A DNA stretch of 64,000 nt from Hofstenia miamia. Its lineage: Eukaryota; Xenacoelomorpha; Acoela. Shown piece after piece: positions 1-11,663 of the stretch. A model generated the notes under the pieces. That model was not told the origin of the DNA. It did not search any database and was given only the letters and a program-made list of their open reading frames with translations. The DNA is taken from assembly GCA_004352715.1 (NCBI GenBank), contig SCFE01000046.1, positions 2,067,781 through 2,131,780 on the forward strand, written 5' to 3'. Position 1 is the stretch's first letter. Each line of letters begins with the position of its first letter. The position numbers were made by a program, and so were the translations under genes.

Positions 1-193
1 NNNNNNNNNNNNNNNNNNNNNNNNNNNNNNNNNNNNNNNNNNNNNNNNNNNNNNNNNNNNNNNNNNNNNNNNNNNNNNNNNNNNNNNNNNNNNNNNNNNN
101 NNNNNNNNNNNNNNNNNNNNNNNNNNNNNNNNNNNNNNNNNNNNNNNNNNNNNNNNNNNNNNNNNNNNNNNNNNNNNNNNNNNNNNNNNNNNN
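1..193. other. assembly gap
   Basis: Run of N. It cuts off the left part of repeat copy A, which starts immediately after it. Confidence 0.99.
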
Positions 194-3100
194 ATTAATA
201 TAAAAATAAAATCAATTTTATTTTAATGAATTGCTGGAATTTGCTGTCATATATATATATATATATATATCTATCATAAATAGAAACGTCGTTTGTTTGT
301 TAATACACATTTTTAATTGAATTTGTTTAAACTTTTAATTGTCATTTGTTTTATACTGTGATCTATCATCTCATTTGACTTGTTTATTAATCATTAATTT
401 AGATACTATCGTGTGAAATTCATAACGTGCAACTACACATTGCGTTTGTTTCCTACAGCATTCCCACCCAAACAATGATGATATACTAACACAATAGACA
501 AATTTAAAAGTGCGATATATATGGTCATCATAAGCAAAGTTTAGAATAAATGACATTTTTGTATTGTGGGTTTACCACATGCATTTATTAAATATAAGAA
601 ATTGCGAGTATGTAATATAAAACATGTAAACTAAATTAATGTGGTATTTCCAATGTCATGTATGTTAATAAAAAAACAAGTATGTAAGCTAAATTAAGCG
701 ACATAAATAAGCAAGTCACATACATTAACAAAAAGCAACTATGTAAGGAAAATAAAACATTTAAACTAAGTTAGTCTACGTAAATAAGCAAGTAAAAAAA
801 TTGGTTACATTTTAAACAATAGACTGCAAACAAATATGTTTATTTTTGCAATTGATTCCAATGTCGTTTGAGAAACAGTTATTACCCTCAATATTAAAAA
901 ATTTTTTATGTTTGAAAATACTTATTAATTATGTAATTCCAAAAACGTATATGAATAAAAAAATTGGTGACATTTTAAACAATAGACTGCAAAAAAATGT
1001 GTTTGTCAACAGAACATATTCCAATGACGTTAGAGATACACAGACGGCCAAAGTACACAATTACATCATATCCATACCCGCCAGGATCAAAGTCAAAAAT
1101 ATCCACGGGGTACGCTCGGTTTATTACTACTACTTGGCAAACGCTTTACACGGTATCACAAATTTTACACGGTATCCAATTTTAATTTTACTGGAATATT
1201 CTTGCAAAGCATTCAAAGTTGACTAAAAAGCTGTGTTTTTAAAACAAAGTAATTCATTTTGGTAAACACAAACTGATTACAATTACCATCACAATTGTAT
1301 TATATGTTATATTTCATATAATAATAATTAGTAACTGCCCATTAATATCACAGTGCATTTTATATTATTATTGATTAAATACGTTGCAAGAATCAAACGG
1401 GCTTAGAGAGAATTAAAATTAAAAAAAATACAATAGGGGTGACTTTACATGGTGTAATTATTATTATGAAAATGAAACATTTCATGTTCTGGCATGGATT
1501 TCTACTATATACCTGAATGAATAATTATATATTATCCGCAAAGGGGCGACATCTGAATTAGGCTTACTTACATTAATGCCGCTTATGTTAAATATAAATG
1601 TGAATTAGAAATTTAATACAAAAATTTTCGATAAATTAGCTCTTCAAGAATAAGTTGCTTTCATTGAACAATTAATACAATATTATAATATAAAAATTTA
1701 GGAATGAAACTAATTTCCTTAAATTTCGTTTACAAGTATTGGAATCATATTAGTCTTAGCCTCACTAAAATACGCAATAAAATATTTTAACTACCTATTA
1801 AATGGCTTCTTAACGAAAGCTACTCCTTAGAGCAAAATTTATTTTCAAAATTTAAATTGCTTTAATCACCAAGCTTCATAAAGAGCAAAGACAAAGAGCA
1901 AATGATATCTCAATGATTAACGCCCCAAAAATCGGATGTACGAAGATTATCCACAGAAGAAATTTGCATGAAATAATGTGAGGTTAAGACAGTGACGACA
2001 TATCTACGATCACTTGGTTCATAGAGCTCATCTTGATCAAACTGTTCGAACCAGAATCTAACACAATTAGGCACATCAATATTCATGTTGAAGATTTACA
2101 TTCTTGGCATTTAATATGAAACCCATCAAAGCCTACTGTAATCACGGTCTTGCAATTTGTAGCAATGTAAACAAATGAGTTCAAAAAGGCTTTCATCACA
2201 GGCAACATTTGATGTAACAAGTTACTTTAATTAACCAACTTAAAGAATGATCTATTTTTCACGTCTCTGTTCTTTTAGAAAAAATTGATTTTTGAAAATT
2301 GTAAAACCTATCTTAAATATAATGTTTCCACTGTTTGTTTCAAAGCCAATGGAATGGTTTTATTTCAACAAAATTGAAGAGTTTTTTTTGATATTTTTGT
2401 ATTGTATCCTTGTGCAGAATTTTACATCAATTCTCTGCTTGCAAGTGTATTTATTGCTACCTTTCAATTTTTTGCATGAACCCATCCAGCAACATAATTA
2501 TGAGTATATAAATTCACTTCTAAATGCTCATCCATTGTCATAGTGTGCAGACTTTCATGTCACAAATTTATGTCTTTGTATTGTTCATCAAATATTATCA
2601 TTTCAATACTTTTAATCTGATCATCAGAAAGATCAATTAATATGGAATCCATTTTAATTTTTTTCGCTCTCAACATTTTGGCAAATTCCAATGTAATAAT
2701 TGACACCACTCAATGGGCGTTACCAACTTCAGAAAAGGTATCCAATAAATGACCAGATTTTGGTGACGAGCTACATTCGCAATCTTAAAACATTGACTAA
2801 AATCTTTAAGAAAAGAAGCAGTTTCTTTAGTACCACAATAGTTTTTATCATAAAATTCCAAGAATTTCAATGATGAACAGAAATTCATTGAAGATTATCG
2901 AATTCAATTTGAATGTCAACTTTATATAAATGCAAAGCTCGTCCTGATATGCTGTACGAATGTGATCAAACTTAACTACTCTCCAAATTAAAAAATTCAT
3001 ATTTGGGAATTTGAAAAACTTTAGGATCAATAAAATTATACATTATATTTTTAATATTACAAGTATAATCAATTAGCAGAATAAGAAGTTCGGAAGAAAT

Positions 3101-3522
3101 TAGGATGTGGAATAGGGGAGACTGAATCTCCCATGTTATACTTAATACACAATTCAGAATACAAGTGCTATTCAATGGAACAAAACAGTAAAATGTTTAG
3201 AAACTGGGAAAAGCACTTCATGAAACGCTTTTAATATAATGGAGTTATTCAAGTTAACAACAATGTCTATATTTTTAAGTTATTAACTTTATCATAAATA
3301 CTTTAGGTGGAAAATAACTAGCTCACCGTGTCTTGAAAAGTGAAAATATATTTATAGGAAAACAAAATCATCATTTGCAAGTGCTTTGAGCAAACAATGT
3401 TATTAGAAGATGTCGACCAATTGGTGATAGAGATTTTATTCATCCACCATTTTTTTAATATCTTTTACATTGGAGTTTCATGCAATGTTAATATCTTTTC
3501 TATGAATGAATTTTGTCTTTAA

Positions 3523-3755
3523 NNNNNNNNNNNNNNNNNNNNNNNNNNNNNNNNNNNNNNNNNNNNNNNNNNNNNNNNNNNNNNNNNNNNNNNNNNNNNN
3601 NNNNNNNNNNNNNNNNNNNNNNNNNNNNNNNNNNNNNNNNNNNNNNNNNNNNNNNNNNNNNNNNNNNNNNNNNNNNNNNNNNNNNNNNNNNNNNNNNNNN
3701 NNNNNNNNNNNNNNNNNNNNNNNNNNNNNNNNNNNNNNNNNNNNNNNNNNNNNNN
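3523..3755. other. assembly gap with duplicated edges
   Basis: The about 28 bases just left of the gap (tcttttctatgaatgaattt...) are repeated just right of it, which suggests two overlapping contig ends that were not merged. The homologous copy B runs through this point without any extra sequence. Confidence 0.9.
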
Positions 3756-3877
3756 ATCTTTTCTATGAATGAATTTTGTCTTTAATACATAATTGTATAC
3801 AGAATTTATACAGCATCGGTTTATAATATGGTGGAATTGTATGCTTGATTATTGTGCTGCAATATCAATGCTAATGA

Positions 3878-3889
3878 TATGGATTTCTG

Positions 3890-3925
<36 letters not shown>

Positions 3926-3936
3926 AGCAGAAACGC
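3878..3936. repeat. Inverted repeat around a (TA)n core
   Basis: ggatttctgctata and tatagcagaaa form the arms of a hairpin with (TA)n in the middle. The same structure is in copy B at about 34478-34514, so it belongs to the element family. A variant arm (ggatttctactatata) occurs alone at about 1497 in copy A and at about 36643 in copy B. Confidence 0.75.
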
Positions 3937-4257
3937 ACTTAGCGGTCGAAATTTAGTCATTCATCCAAAGATATGGTAGAAGTACATGGTTCTGGATTAC
4001 ATCAAACAAAAATTTCACATTTTTTTTTACTAAATTAGCTAAATTTTAATATATTTTACACTCATTTTTATAAAAATATTTAATGCAATTATCGTATTAA
4101 GACCTATTAAGTTTCCCTATAATCATAGTAACTTCAATAAAATCAACGTCAAAGTTAATTATGAATAATACAAAGTTAAAAAGTTAGTACGTTTTATTCG
4201 ATTGATATCATTCGTACCAAGATAAGTACGTCCTATCAATTAATCGATTTTTACCGA

Positions 4258-4584
4258 TTAATCGCCGATTAGTCTATAATTTTGAAAACATATATCGGCG
4301 AAACGTTCAATTACTACATAACACAAATTTATTTGATTCACCTTGAGAAATAATTGAATTTCTAAATTCGAAGGCAAAATTCTACTTTGTAAGTTGGATA
4401 GGGCGTATCCAGTCGAAGTGAAAAAACTTTCCAGTAGATCCGAAGTATTGTTCATGAAATTTACTATTAATGCATGGTTCCTTAATGAAGCAGCTTTATC
4501 TAAACACCCCTTAAAAGTTAGAACAGTAGATTTTAAAATGTTGAAGTTAAAAAAGCTTTCAAGATAGAACTGGAACCAAATCAA
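4258..4584 (-). pseudogene. hAT transposase C-terminal fragment
   Basis: A 108-residue open stretch. Its residues around ESFFTSTGYAL, SRILPSNLEIQLFLKVN match the hAT family C-terminal dimerisation region, in which an S/A-E-R-x-FS-xAG stretch is followed about 20 residues later by NLExLLFLKxN. Only this end of the transposase is present; no BED finger or DDE catalytic region is seen upstream on the minus strand. It lies just outside the right boundary of copy A. Assignment is by motif shape only. Confidence 0.5.
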
Positions 4585-5013
4585 ATAGGCTTATAAGAAT
4601 TTGGAACTATTGTATTTGTACCCTTAATATGCACATATTAATATCGTATTTTCGTAATCTATACTAATTAATGAGCAAATGGTACCATATATGTCTATTA
4701 TTAAAGATGCCACTTCCTCTAAAATTATGATATTTGATTATATGCTTGCCCAAGCAATTATCTATTTTCGATAAATGAGAGAATGCTTAATATTATTTAA
4801 TTTATTTATATTTCTATATATATATNNNNNNNNNNNNNNNNNNNNNNNNNNNNNNNNNNNNNNNNNNNNNNNNNNNNNNNNNNNNNNNNNNNNNNNNNNN
4901 NNNNNNNNNNNNNNNNNNNNNNNNNNNNNNNNTTGATTATATGCTTGCCCAAGCAATTATCTATTTTCGATAAATGAGAGAATGCTTAATATTATTTAAT
5001 TTATTTATATTTC

Positions 5014-5050
<37 letters not shown>

Positions 5051-5734
5051 TAGTGCATTGATTGCCCTTGTTATGAATCATTATAGAGCAAAAAATATGG
5101 AATGCGCGCAACCTAACCGCATTAGCTTGTTATCTTCCTTAAATATAAATAACCCTACATTTATACAAATGCATGACACTCCTACTAAATACATGTGAGC
5201 AATCAATGCCGCCGGCAGAAATAGAATGGTATTTGTGTCAACGTTTAAATCTTTACAACCAGTCGTTAAATTAATGGTCATCCCACACATGCGATAGATA
5301 TTGGGGCCCATATGTATAATAAGGATTATTATGATACCGTAAGAATGTGGATCTAAAACAAATGGTTAGCCTAAAGATAGCTTTCCAGCTATTTGTTGAA
5401 AATTTATTATTCATGTGAGTGAATCGATAGGAAAGCTAAATGATGAAAAATCCCTAGGCCTACACACCTAACCTAAGAGCACACTTTCGTTCCAAGCTAC
5501 CAGCTGCATCGTTGTGAAAGGCTGATTGTGCAGCAGCTCCGAATGTCCTTTAAGTGAATGCGGGGACCACTCAAGAACTACTCATGTGCTCGAACGATTT
5601 ATCTTCCATTATGATTACTAATCAAACCTGATATAAAGTAAAAGATAATTCCAGTGAAATTTAATTCATCACTTTCTAAATTGATTACACTATACATATA
5701 ATAAAATTTTCACAAACAATTACACAGCCACTTT
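4585..5734. other. No recognised gene; duplicated sequence around a gap
   Basis: About 80 bases at 4736-4815 are repeated almost exactly at 4933-5012, either side of the gap at 4826-4932 and next to (TA)n at 5017-5045. This looks like an unmerged overlap or two allelic contig ends. A minus-strand open stretch at 5081-5311 has hydrophobic segments but resembles nothing I know. The rest shows no coding signal. Confidence 0.6.
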
Positions 5735-6013
5735 ACAAGAAATATTTTTTTTCTACGAAAAATTTCTGTCACGCGATTGCGCACAAAAATTGATTTCGCG
5801 TGCTATCTTAATACATGACATAAAAAACTTTTTAGCGATTGCTCTAAATTGGCATGCATTTTCTACCATCACGAAATCTTTCTGAATGACGAAGCAATGT
5901 GCATTGTAGTGCTACTTTTCTTCAAAGGCAATGTTTGCTAGATTTTGGAGCAATTTGCATTTTATTCTCAAGAATGCATAGAAAAATAATATTTTTTAGC
6001 AATTGCTCTAAAT
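5735..6013. repeat. Dispersed repeat R1, copy 1
   Basis: Related over its length to 13096-13420, both starting near gaaatattt...tacga and sharing gatttcgcgtg, cacgaaatctttctg and aatgtttgctagattt. Each copy contains an internal duplicate of a 'tttttagcaattgctctaaatt' type unit. It adjoins the decayed end of the Helitron reading frame, and an open minus-strand reading frame of about 50 residues crosses the junction, so R1 may derive from the same Helitron. Confidence 0.6.
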
Positions 6014-6895
6014 TATCTACTTCAGAAAATAGTCCATGTTCCGCTTCTATTTCAAATGAAGGTGTCCATTCAATGATGTGGGTAAAGTGCCAACATTGTT
6101 GTTACTACAGCTTTCTCTGTCTAATTGCATAATAACAGATTTTTCAATTTGCCTACAGGGCATTCCTAGTCTACATATATTTGCACCTGATGTACCTTTG
6201 CGACAAGTATCCCTATGTTTGTGTTGTTGAAGACGCAAACCCATTAAATGTTTACACTTTTCATAGTCGTCATTGTTGTCAAGACGTAATCGGGGTGGCC
6301 ATGTTAGTGCATCTTCTAATTTTACATTATCTATATTGTATACTTCTCCTGGTAGATTAGTACAAATTATGTTGTCAATAAAATCTAGTAGTACACTACT
6401 TAAATTATGATAAGCAATAGCTTGTGCAATGCAGAGTTGAATATTGGGACACCATATTACCATATGAATATGTAAAAGTCCCCACAAAAATATGTTAAAA
6501 CTGGTCAAAATATGCCTTCTAATTTGTCTTGATACGAATCATTTCTACAAAGTACTTCAACATGGGCATTTTAAGAAAATTTCGACAAAATGATCTTATT
6601 TATTTATATAAATTTCGAGCGGCTGCAACTGGATGATTGTTTATTAGATTTTTATTTGCAATATTCATTACATCATTTAACTCAGAGCTTAGCAGTTTCT
6701 TATTTGGTAGAGAATGGATATCATCAGGTGACATTGTAATATAAAATGTCGGCATTCCAAATAGGTTCAATATTGTATGTAAGTGCATTGCTGTGTTTTG
6801 GCACTAAGTATTTGAAAATGGATTTTTTTTCCTGATGAAATGATATAATTTACAATTTGTTTTTTCTATCTTTTTTGCTTTGGAACTATCTGGTC

Positions 6896-8207
6896 CAGTG
6901 GCGGCTCGTGCATGCAAAAGTTAGGCAAGCAAATATTTTTAAGTAACTAAGATAGTGTAAATAAACAACCATGAAAAATTTATTTATATATGAAATCCCC
7001 GAGGAGCAGAAATTTATCTGTAATATTATCATATAAATAAGATTAGTCCTGCAGTTCTTTTAATAAATCATTTTCAAGAAAAAATTGCTAATGATTTCTG
7101 TAGTTTTTTCTTCTCTAATTGGTTATTCTTGTATCTTTTTAAAATTTCTTTAAACAAAAAATAATCGTTCTGCAAGATGGTGATCAAAATCCAATAAGTT
7201 GCATTAATTCAAATATTTTCAAAATGCAGTCGATAAATCGTGAATTTCAAAATATTAAATAAGAATTTTGTCGATTTTTTTACAATTGAAGACATGTTGA
7301 TGATAGAAAACTTGTGATAAATTACAAAGTTTTTCAAGATTAAGAAAACTTAGAGTAGAAATTGAAAACAGAAAATGGCAGCTGATTGAAATCACAGTTT
7401 AAACCGCTCAAAAAGTTTTTTAAAATTTATTTCCATACTATATGAACTTAAAATATCTTTGTAATATTTAATTTTTTGAATGAATTGGTAGCACATTCGT
7501 AGAAAAAATTCGTCTTTGATTCACAATTGTTATAAATTTTCTAAATTCTGTAAAGGAAAGAATATTGTACAAAAAACTATATACCAGGTAGGAGCCTTGC
7601 TCAAATATATTTGTTTCTTGTACTGCTTGAATGTAAAAATGTTTCTGATTGATTTAAATAATAAATATCATGTTTACGGTTGGATGATTGTATTGAATTA
7701 AAATATTTCGCGTGGTTTTTTTTAGGCTACGGTTCGACTATGTGATTGGTCACGCGTGATCTATCACATTTTGATGAAATCGCACGTCGAACCATAACCA
7801 CCGATAATTAGCAATGTGACGTGTTTCGTAATTTTCTTTCTACCAATCACGTAGCCTTAAAACGGAAATATTTCAATGTGAAGCAATGAGCATACTGCTT
7901 GCTTTGGTAGCTAATGAGTTGGAAGAAAACGGATCTAATTTTATCGTTTGAGCGAGCATAGGTACAGCATTAAGGCATTTGCTTGCTGTGGCGCAATCAT
8001 TTAATTATTTTTAAAACAAATCGCAATGAATTATTTCCTAATTCATTTATTAATTGATTCTTGAATGTTGTTTTAAAGCAATACTAATAATTTACGAATT
8101 GTACATTTGCATGGATATAAATTCATGCAATTATGAATGAAATTCATTTATTAAAAAATTATTAGGCAAGCACTGCTTGCCTTGCTTACACGCACGAGCC
8201 GCCTATG
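6896..8207. mobile_element. hAT-type non-autonomous insertion in the Helitron
   Basis: 1312 bp bounded by imperfect terminal inverted repeats: CAGTGGCGGCTCGTGC on the left and, reverse complemented, CATAGGCGGCTCGTGC on the right (14 of 16 identical). It is flanked by a perfect 8-bp duplication atctggtc at 6888-6895 and 8208-8215. The CAG start and 8-bp target duplication are hAT hallmarks. A second subterminal inverted motif, ggcaagca, sits near both ends. No transposase reading frame is seen inside, so it was mobilised in trans. It carries a nested hairpin at 7701-7873. Confidence 0.85.
7701..7873. mobile_element. Small hairpin element (MITE-like) nested in the hAT insertion
   Basis: The ends are inverted copies: left aaatatttcgcg...ttttaggctacg, right (reverse complement) aaatatttccgttttaaggctacg. 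The interior holds CACGTGAT-like and tgtgattggt / accaatcacg inverted motifs. A short foldback of about 173 bp; no clear target duplication. Confidence 0.45.
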
Positions 8208-9018
8208 ATCTGGTCCCTGTTTCAAGGCATCATCTAAATCGCGAATGAAATTGTTATCATTAATACTTTTAGGCAAATTTTCAATTGAAGTTGAGGTGCT
8301 CTTACAACTGGCAACAATGGTACTACATACTAAGTGTCTCTGCATTTGATCATATAGAAAATAACAAAAATGTACATCGGATTGGAATCTGGTAAAAACA
8401 TGTTTAAGAAATAATGTTTGAAATGCCTTTGGCATTGATCCCTTAAAGGGCAAGCCCTTTGCAATTGGAAATAGATGCGGAAAAGCAGAATAAATTAATA
8501 AATCATTGCCTTCAAATTCATTTATTGGATTTGTTTCTCGACCAATGCCAACTGATTTTGCAAAATTTCTTAAAATGTGTTCCTGAATACTGCCAGTTTC
8601 CCCTAATTCCTTTTCACTAATTAGTAACTGTTCATAATGCGGATCATTGTTGCTGTCAGTTGTAGCATTTCCATCAGCTATATTGTCTGTTTCAATGTTT
8701 ACTACATTTACTACCTTTCGTCTTCTAGTATGAAAATATTTTCAGTTGCATGTTCATTAAAATGATTGATAATTTGAGTTGCTGTGTTTTCATCGTTAAT
8801 ATTTATATTTGAATACATTGTCATGTGCGCGTCTATTGTTGCTGAGTATGCAAGTGATATATCAAGCTTGCTCTCTGGGTAAGAGACTTGAAAACTTTTG
8901 CTAGTTTACTGGGATTTGCAACTTCTTTGAAAAAGAAACGTAAATTTTTTCTTACATATTTCTCCATCATTCTTCTCAGGTTGATTATGTTTGCCCTTAT
9001 CATCATAATGATTACCAT

Positions 9019-10398
9019 TTTTTTGGAGATATTGTAATACTTTTACTTATTTTCCCATAGGTCTAGCCACACAATGTCTTTTATTCCAGCATGTCATATT
9101 GTTCTCATAGTGGCCAATTGTACCATTTCTTTGGCTACTTCTATTTTCTCCTGCATGTCTGCATGTCCAATGGAAGTCAATACAGCTAAAACTTGAAAAA
9201 ACATTAAAGATATTGTCAAATCTTTAAAGAATCTCATAAGATGAATTCAAGCATTAACTGGGTTTTTTCAAGGCATAGTATGCATAATGGTTCTTACCAT
9301 TAGATCATAGAACATCATTGTTGCAAGCAAATAAAGTCAGATTTCTGATGCAATCTATGTTGATATTTACTTTTATATCGTTGAGTTGATTTTAAATTGG
9401 TTCACCATGTTGGTATGCTGCTTCTGGCGTGTTCTTTCCGTCAACAAGTTGGTGATTGATTTGGTGAAATTGTATTGGATAGGAGTGACTCAAATTTATT
9501 TTTTTAGTGTAGTATGGTAGTCTTGAGTATTAAGTTTTGATCTTCAGTGCAAGAAAATTTGTTTTCCAACACAACTTCTTGTTTTGTTAGCTTTTCATCA
9601 GTTATCTTGTTTTGTTGTTGTTGTTGTTGTAATCAGGAAGATAAGTAGAAGATAGCAGTATTCAGGAGTTCTTGCTGGAGTTGTTCTGTAGTTTTTAGGG
9701 TAGGAACTGACCAGTTGCATCAGTTGTTCTTTTGTTTATGCATAGCCAAATATATGAATATTTGGGGTATTGGCTATCCTTTTTCCTTTGAACTAGTAGA
9801 TTGATGTTAAGTGGGGAGACAGTGTTGGCATAGAACTACGTACTAAAGTTTATTTTGTTGATAAACCCAATGATATACTTTGAATAATATTAGTCCTACA
9901 CATTTTATTTTTAATGGGATTTTATTATTAATTTACACTATCAGAAAATTTCAAGTTTATCTTATCAGTGGAGCATTAGTGTTAACCATTTTTCGAATCC
10001 TATAAATGCATTATTATTAGAAAGAATACATGTAGTAGAGGGAAATTTTACAGTATAAAAATAGTATAACTAAAATTTTGCATAAATTTCATATATAGCG
10101 CGGTCTGGGAAGCCATTAACTTTTTTTACACGCCATCAAGCCCGTCTCATATACCAATGGCCCGGGCGACCAGATTGCTAGTATAATCAGCACAAAATTA
10201 TTCAACATAAGAGCATGAATGAAAACAATTCAAAATCAATAGAAAAAAGTAAAAAAATAATTAAACCTTTAAAATTTAAAAGATTCAAAATTTCTACTTA
10301 TTGGTTACCCACAAACCTGTCTAGGATTAAACCTCAATCCGACCTGTCTATGATTGTGCCGCAACCGTTGGTGGAAAATTTGCTAACCAAGGAAAAAG

Positions 10399-10431
<33 letters not shown>

Positions 10432-10446
10432 GTTCGTAGTCCAAAC
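9019..10446. other. No gene recognised
   Basis: 9019-9480 holds frameshifted minus-strand coding-like sequence that may be the far N-terminal part of the Helitron. There is a short (TTG)n run near 9611-9629 and (TA)n at 10399-10429. No promoter or terminator signal of the downstream UGT exon is evident. Confidence 0.5.
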
Positions 10447-10983
10447 CTAGTCATTCTTTAATTTCCTGCTACGTCTACAAACACACTTACAGCACTTATA
10501 GGTCACATAAATGCATAGAAAAAATATTAACATGACTATTGATATGAGGATGCTTGTCCATTTTCTAAATGTCTCACTCATATCTTCAACATCTTCAATT
10601 CGGCTGGAGGATTTTGTTGTAATTAATTTCTTCATTGCTACATTAAACTTATCCCACTCGTCCATCTCATCAATCCTCCTTCTAACAATACCAATATTTA
10701 TTTGTAGTTCTTCAAGTTTCAATTTGAATTGCTTAAGAACATCATTGATGCTATCAGAAGAATTAGGCGTTGGTAAATATATGCCAGCACCAGTCTCATT
10801 AACTTTTTTTGCATTCATATTCTGATCACGACCTTGAGGAAACAAAATCATAGGTATTTCGATTGAAATTGCTTCCAGTAATGAACCAGCTCCACAATGG
10901 GTAAGAAAACCAACAACTTCTCTTCTTTGGAGTACTGCTATTTGAGGCAAAAAACTTTTTACCAAAATTTGATCTTTAGTTTT
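10447..10983 (-). CDS. UDP-glycosyltransferase, terminal exon (sugar-binding domain, TM anchor)
   Basis: This exon encodes the C-terminal 178 residues of a family-1 UDP-glycosyltransferase, which transfers a sugar from a UDP donor to small lipophilic acceptors in the ER lumen. The donor-binding signature is clear: SFLPQIAVL, then GFLTHCGAGSLLEA, then PMILFPQGRDQNMNAKKV with the D-Q pair that contacts the sugar. Near the end is one hydrophobic helix (ILISIVMLIFFLCIYVTY) followed by a basic Cys-rich tail ending KLKND, a K-x-K-x-x type ER retrieval signal. The exon is proposed to start at 10983 after a ttatttag acceptor. In frame it reads KTKDQILVKSF, and phase 0 fits the donor of the exon at 18385-19356. 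No stops or frameshifts. Splicing to that exon is inferred. Confidence 0.85.
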   Translation of the reverse strand, partial: KTKDQILVKSFLPQIAVLQRREVVGFLTHCGAGSLLEAISIEIPMILFPQGRDQNMNAKKVNETGAGIYLPTPNSSDSINDVLKQFKLKLEELQINIGIVRRRIDEMDEWDKFNVAMKKLITTKSSSRIEDVEDMSETFRKWTSILISIVMLIFFLCIYVTYKCCKCVCRRSRKLKND

Positions 10984-11663
10984 CTAAATAAGTATCTTTT
11001 AAATCATAAAGACATTGAAAACTAACTGACATGTATTGTCTGTGCTAATTAACTTAAATAATGATTATACCATATTACAAAAAAAAATTCCCAATAAATT
11101 TGAGTTCAATTGGAAGCATTTCAAATTAATAGAGACCCATGAGTCGTTCCCAATGAAAACAAAAACATTAATCAAATTCAATAACGGTTGGGCAACTTCA
11201 ATCTCGTAAAAAGCCTTTGAACCAGGCTAATTTTTTAATCAAAATTTTTTCATGACAATATTCAAAATGCCACTAAGTCCGCTGAATTTTAATCATTCCT
11301 ATTTCATGGGTTGCAACTATGACATTCAATTATGTAAACATTTCATATTTGCACTTAATTATGAAAATGACTGTATTTGCAAAATTTCATCTATTTTCCT
11401 TTTTGCACTGCGATTTTATATATATCTAGAACTGAGTGAAAATGAAATTATTGCTCTGTGAATGATATCTGAAATGTGAAAAGAATTTAAGAATTTGAAT
11501 CAAACTCAAACTAAACTATTCAAATCCGATAGAATTACAAAAATTTTGAAAATCAGATGTGAATTAAAAGAACATATATTATTGCCAAAAAAATTTCTCG
11601 ACTTACAGTATTTCTAAATTTCAACTCCATACTCAAATTTTATTTTCAGCTTTAAGCCCAGGT

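Larger units (their letters stand above)
194..4229 (-). mobile_element. Copy A of a large DNA-transposon-like family (probable P-type relic)
   Basis: This block recurs in reverse orientation at 34182-38100 (B) and 39506-43048 (C), and its left part recurs at 45130-45975 (D). A and B share an exact right boundary (4229 here, 34182 in B) ending in gtaccaagataagtac, beyond which their flanks differ, so this looks like a true element end. The decayed coding strand is minus here. Frameshifted pieces recall the C-terminal half of P/THAP9-type transposases: DYTCNIKN, FDHIRTAYQ, SLKFLEFYDKNY, SFLKDFSQCFKIANVARHQN and a YVAGW-like piece. I infer the superfamily from the order of these motifs; no intact catalytic domain is visible. 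Internally there are direct repeats (799-840 versus 958-1003) and about three copies of a 'catgtaaactaaatta...gcaagt' unit at 620-800. The gap at 3523-3755 lies inside it. Confidence 0.6.
6047..9018 (-). pseudogene. Helitron Rep/helicase relic (N-terminal and Rep region)
   Basis: Decayed rolling-circle transposon protein read on the minus strand. From N to C: a spacer with NEFEGNDLLIYSAFPHLFP (about 8460-8530) and LKHVFTRFQSDVHFCYF, typical of the Helitron region before Rep; then LFGMPTFYITMSPDDIHS and NHPVAAARN (about 6600-6750); then GLLHIHMVIW at about 6450-6480, which carries an H-x-H pair in the position of the HUH Rep motif; then CRKGT...CRLGMPC, like the C-x-FGFP block that follows it. 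The helicase domain is missing and there are frameshifts, so it cannot be functional. It is split by the insertion 6896-8207; removing that insertion joins the frames (QGPD then SSKAKK). Coding-like sequence continues weakly upstream toward about 9480. Confidence 0.75.

Noticed and set aside
846-1226. 126-residue open frame, with near copies at 36923-37237, 41649-41963 and 45691-46059
   Set aside because: It repeats with every copy of the large transposon family, runs on the strand opposite to the P-like pieces, and has no recognised domain; most likely a chance frame in repeated DNA.
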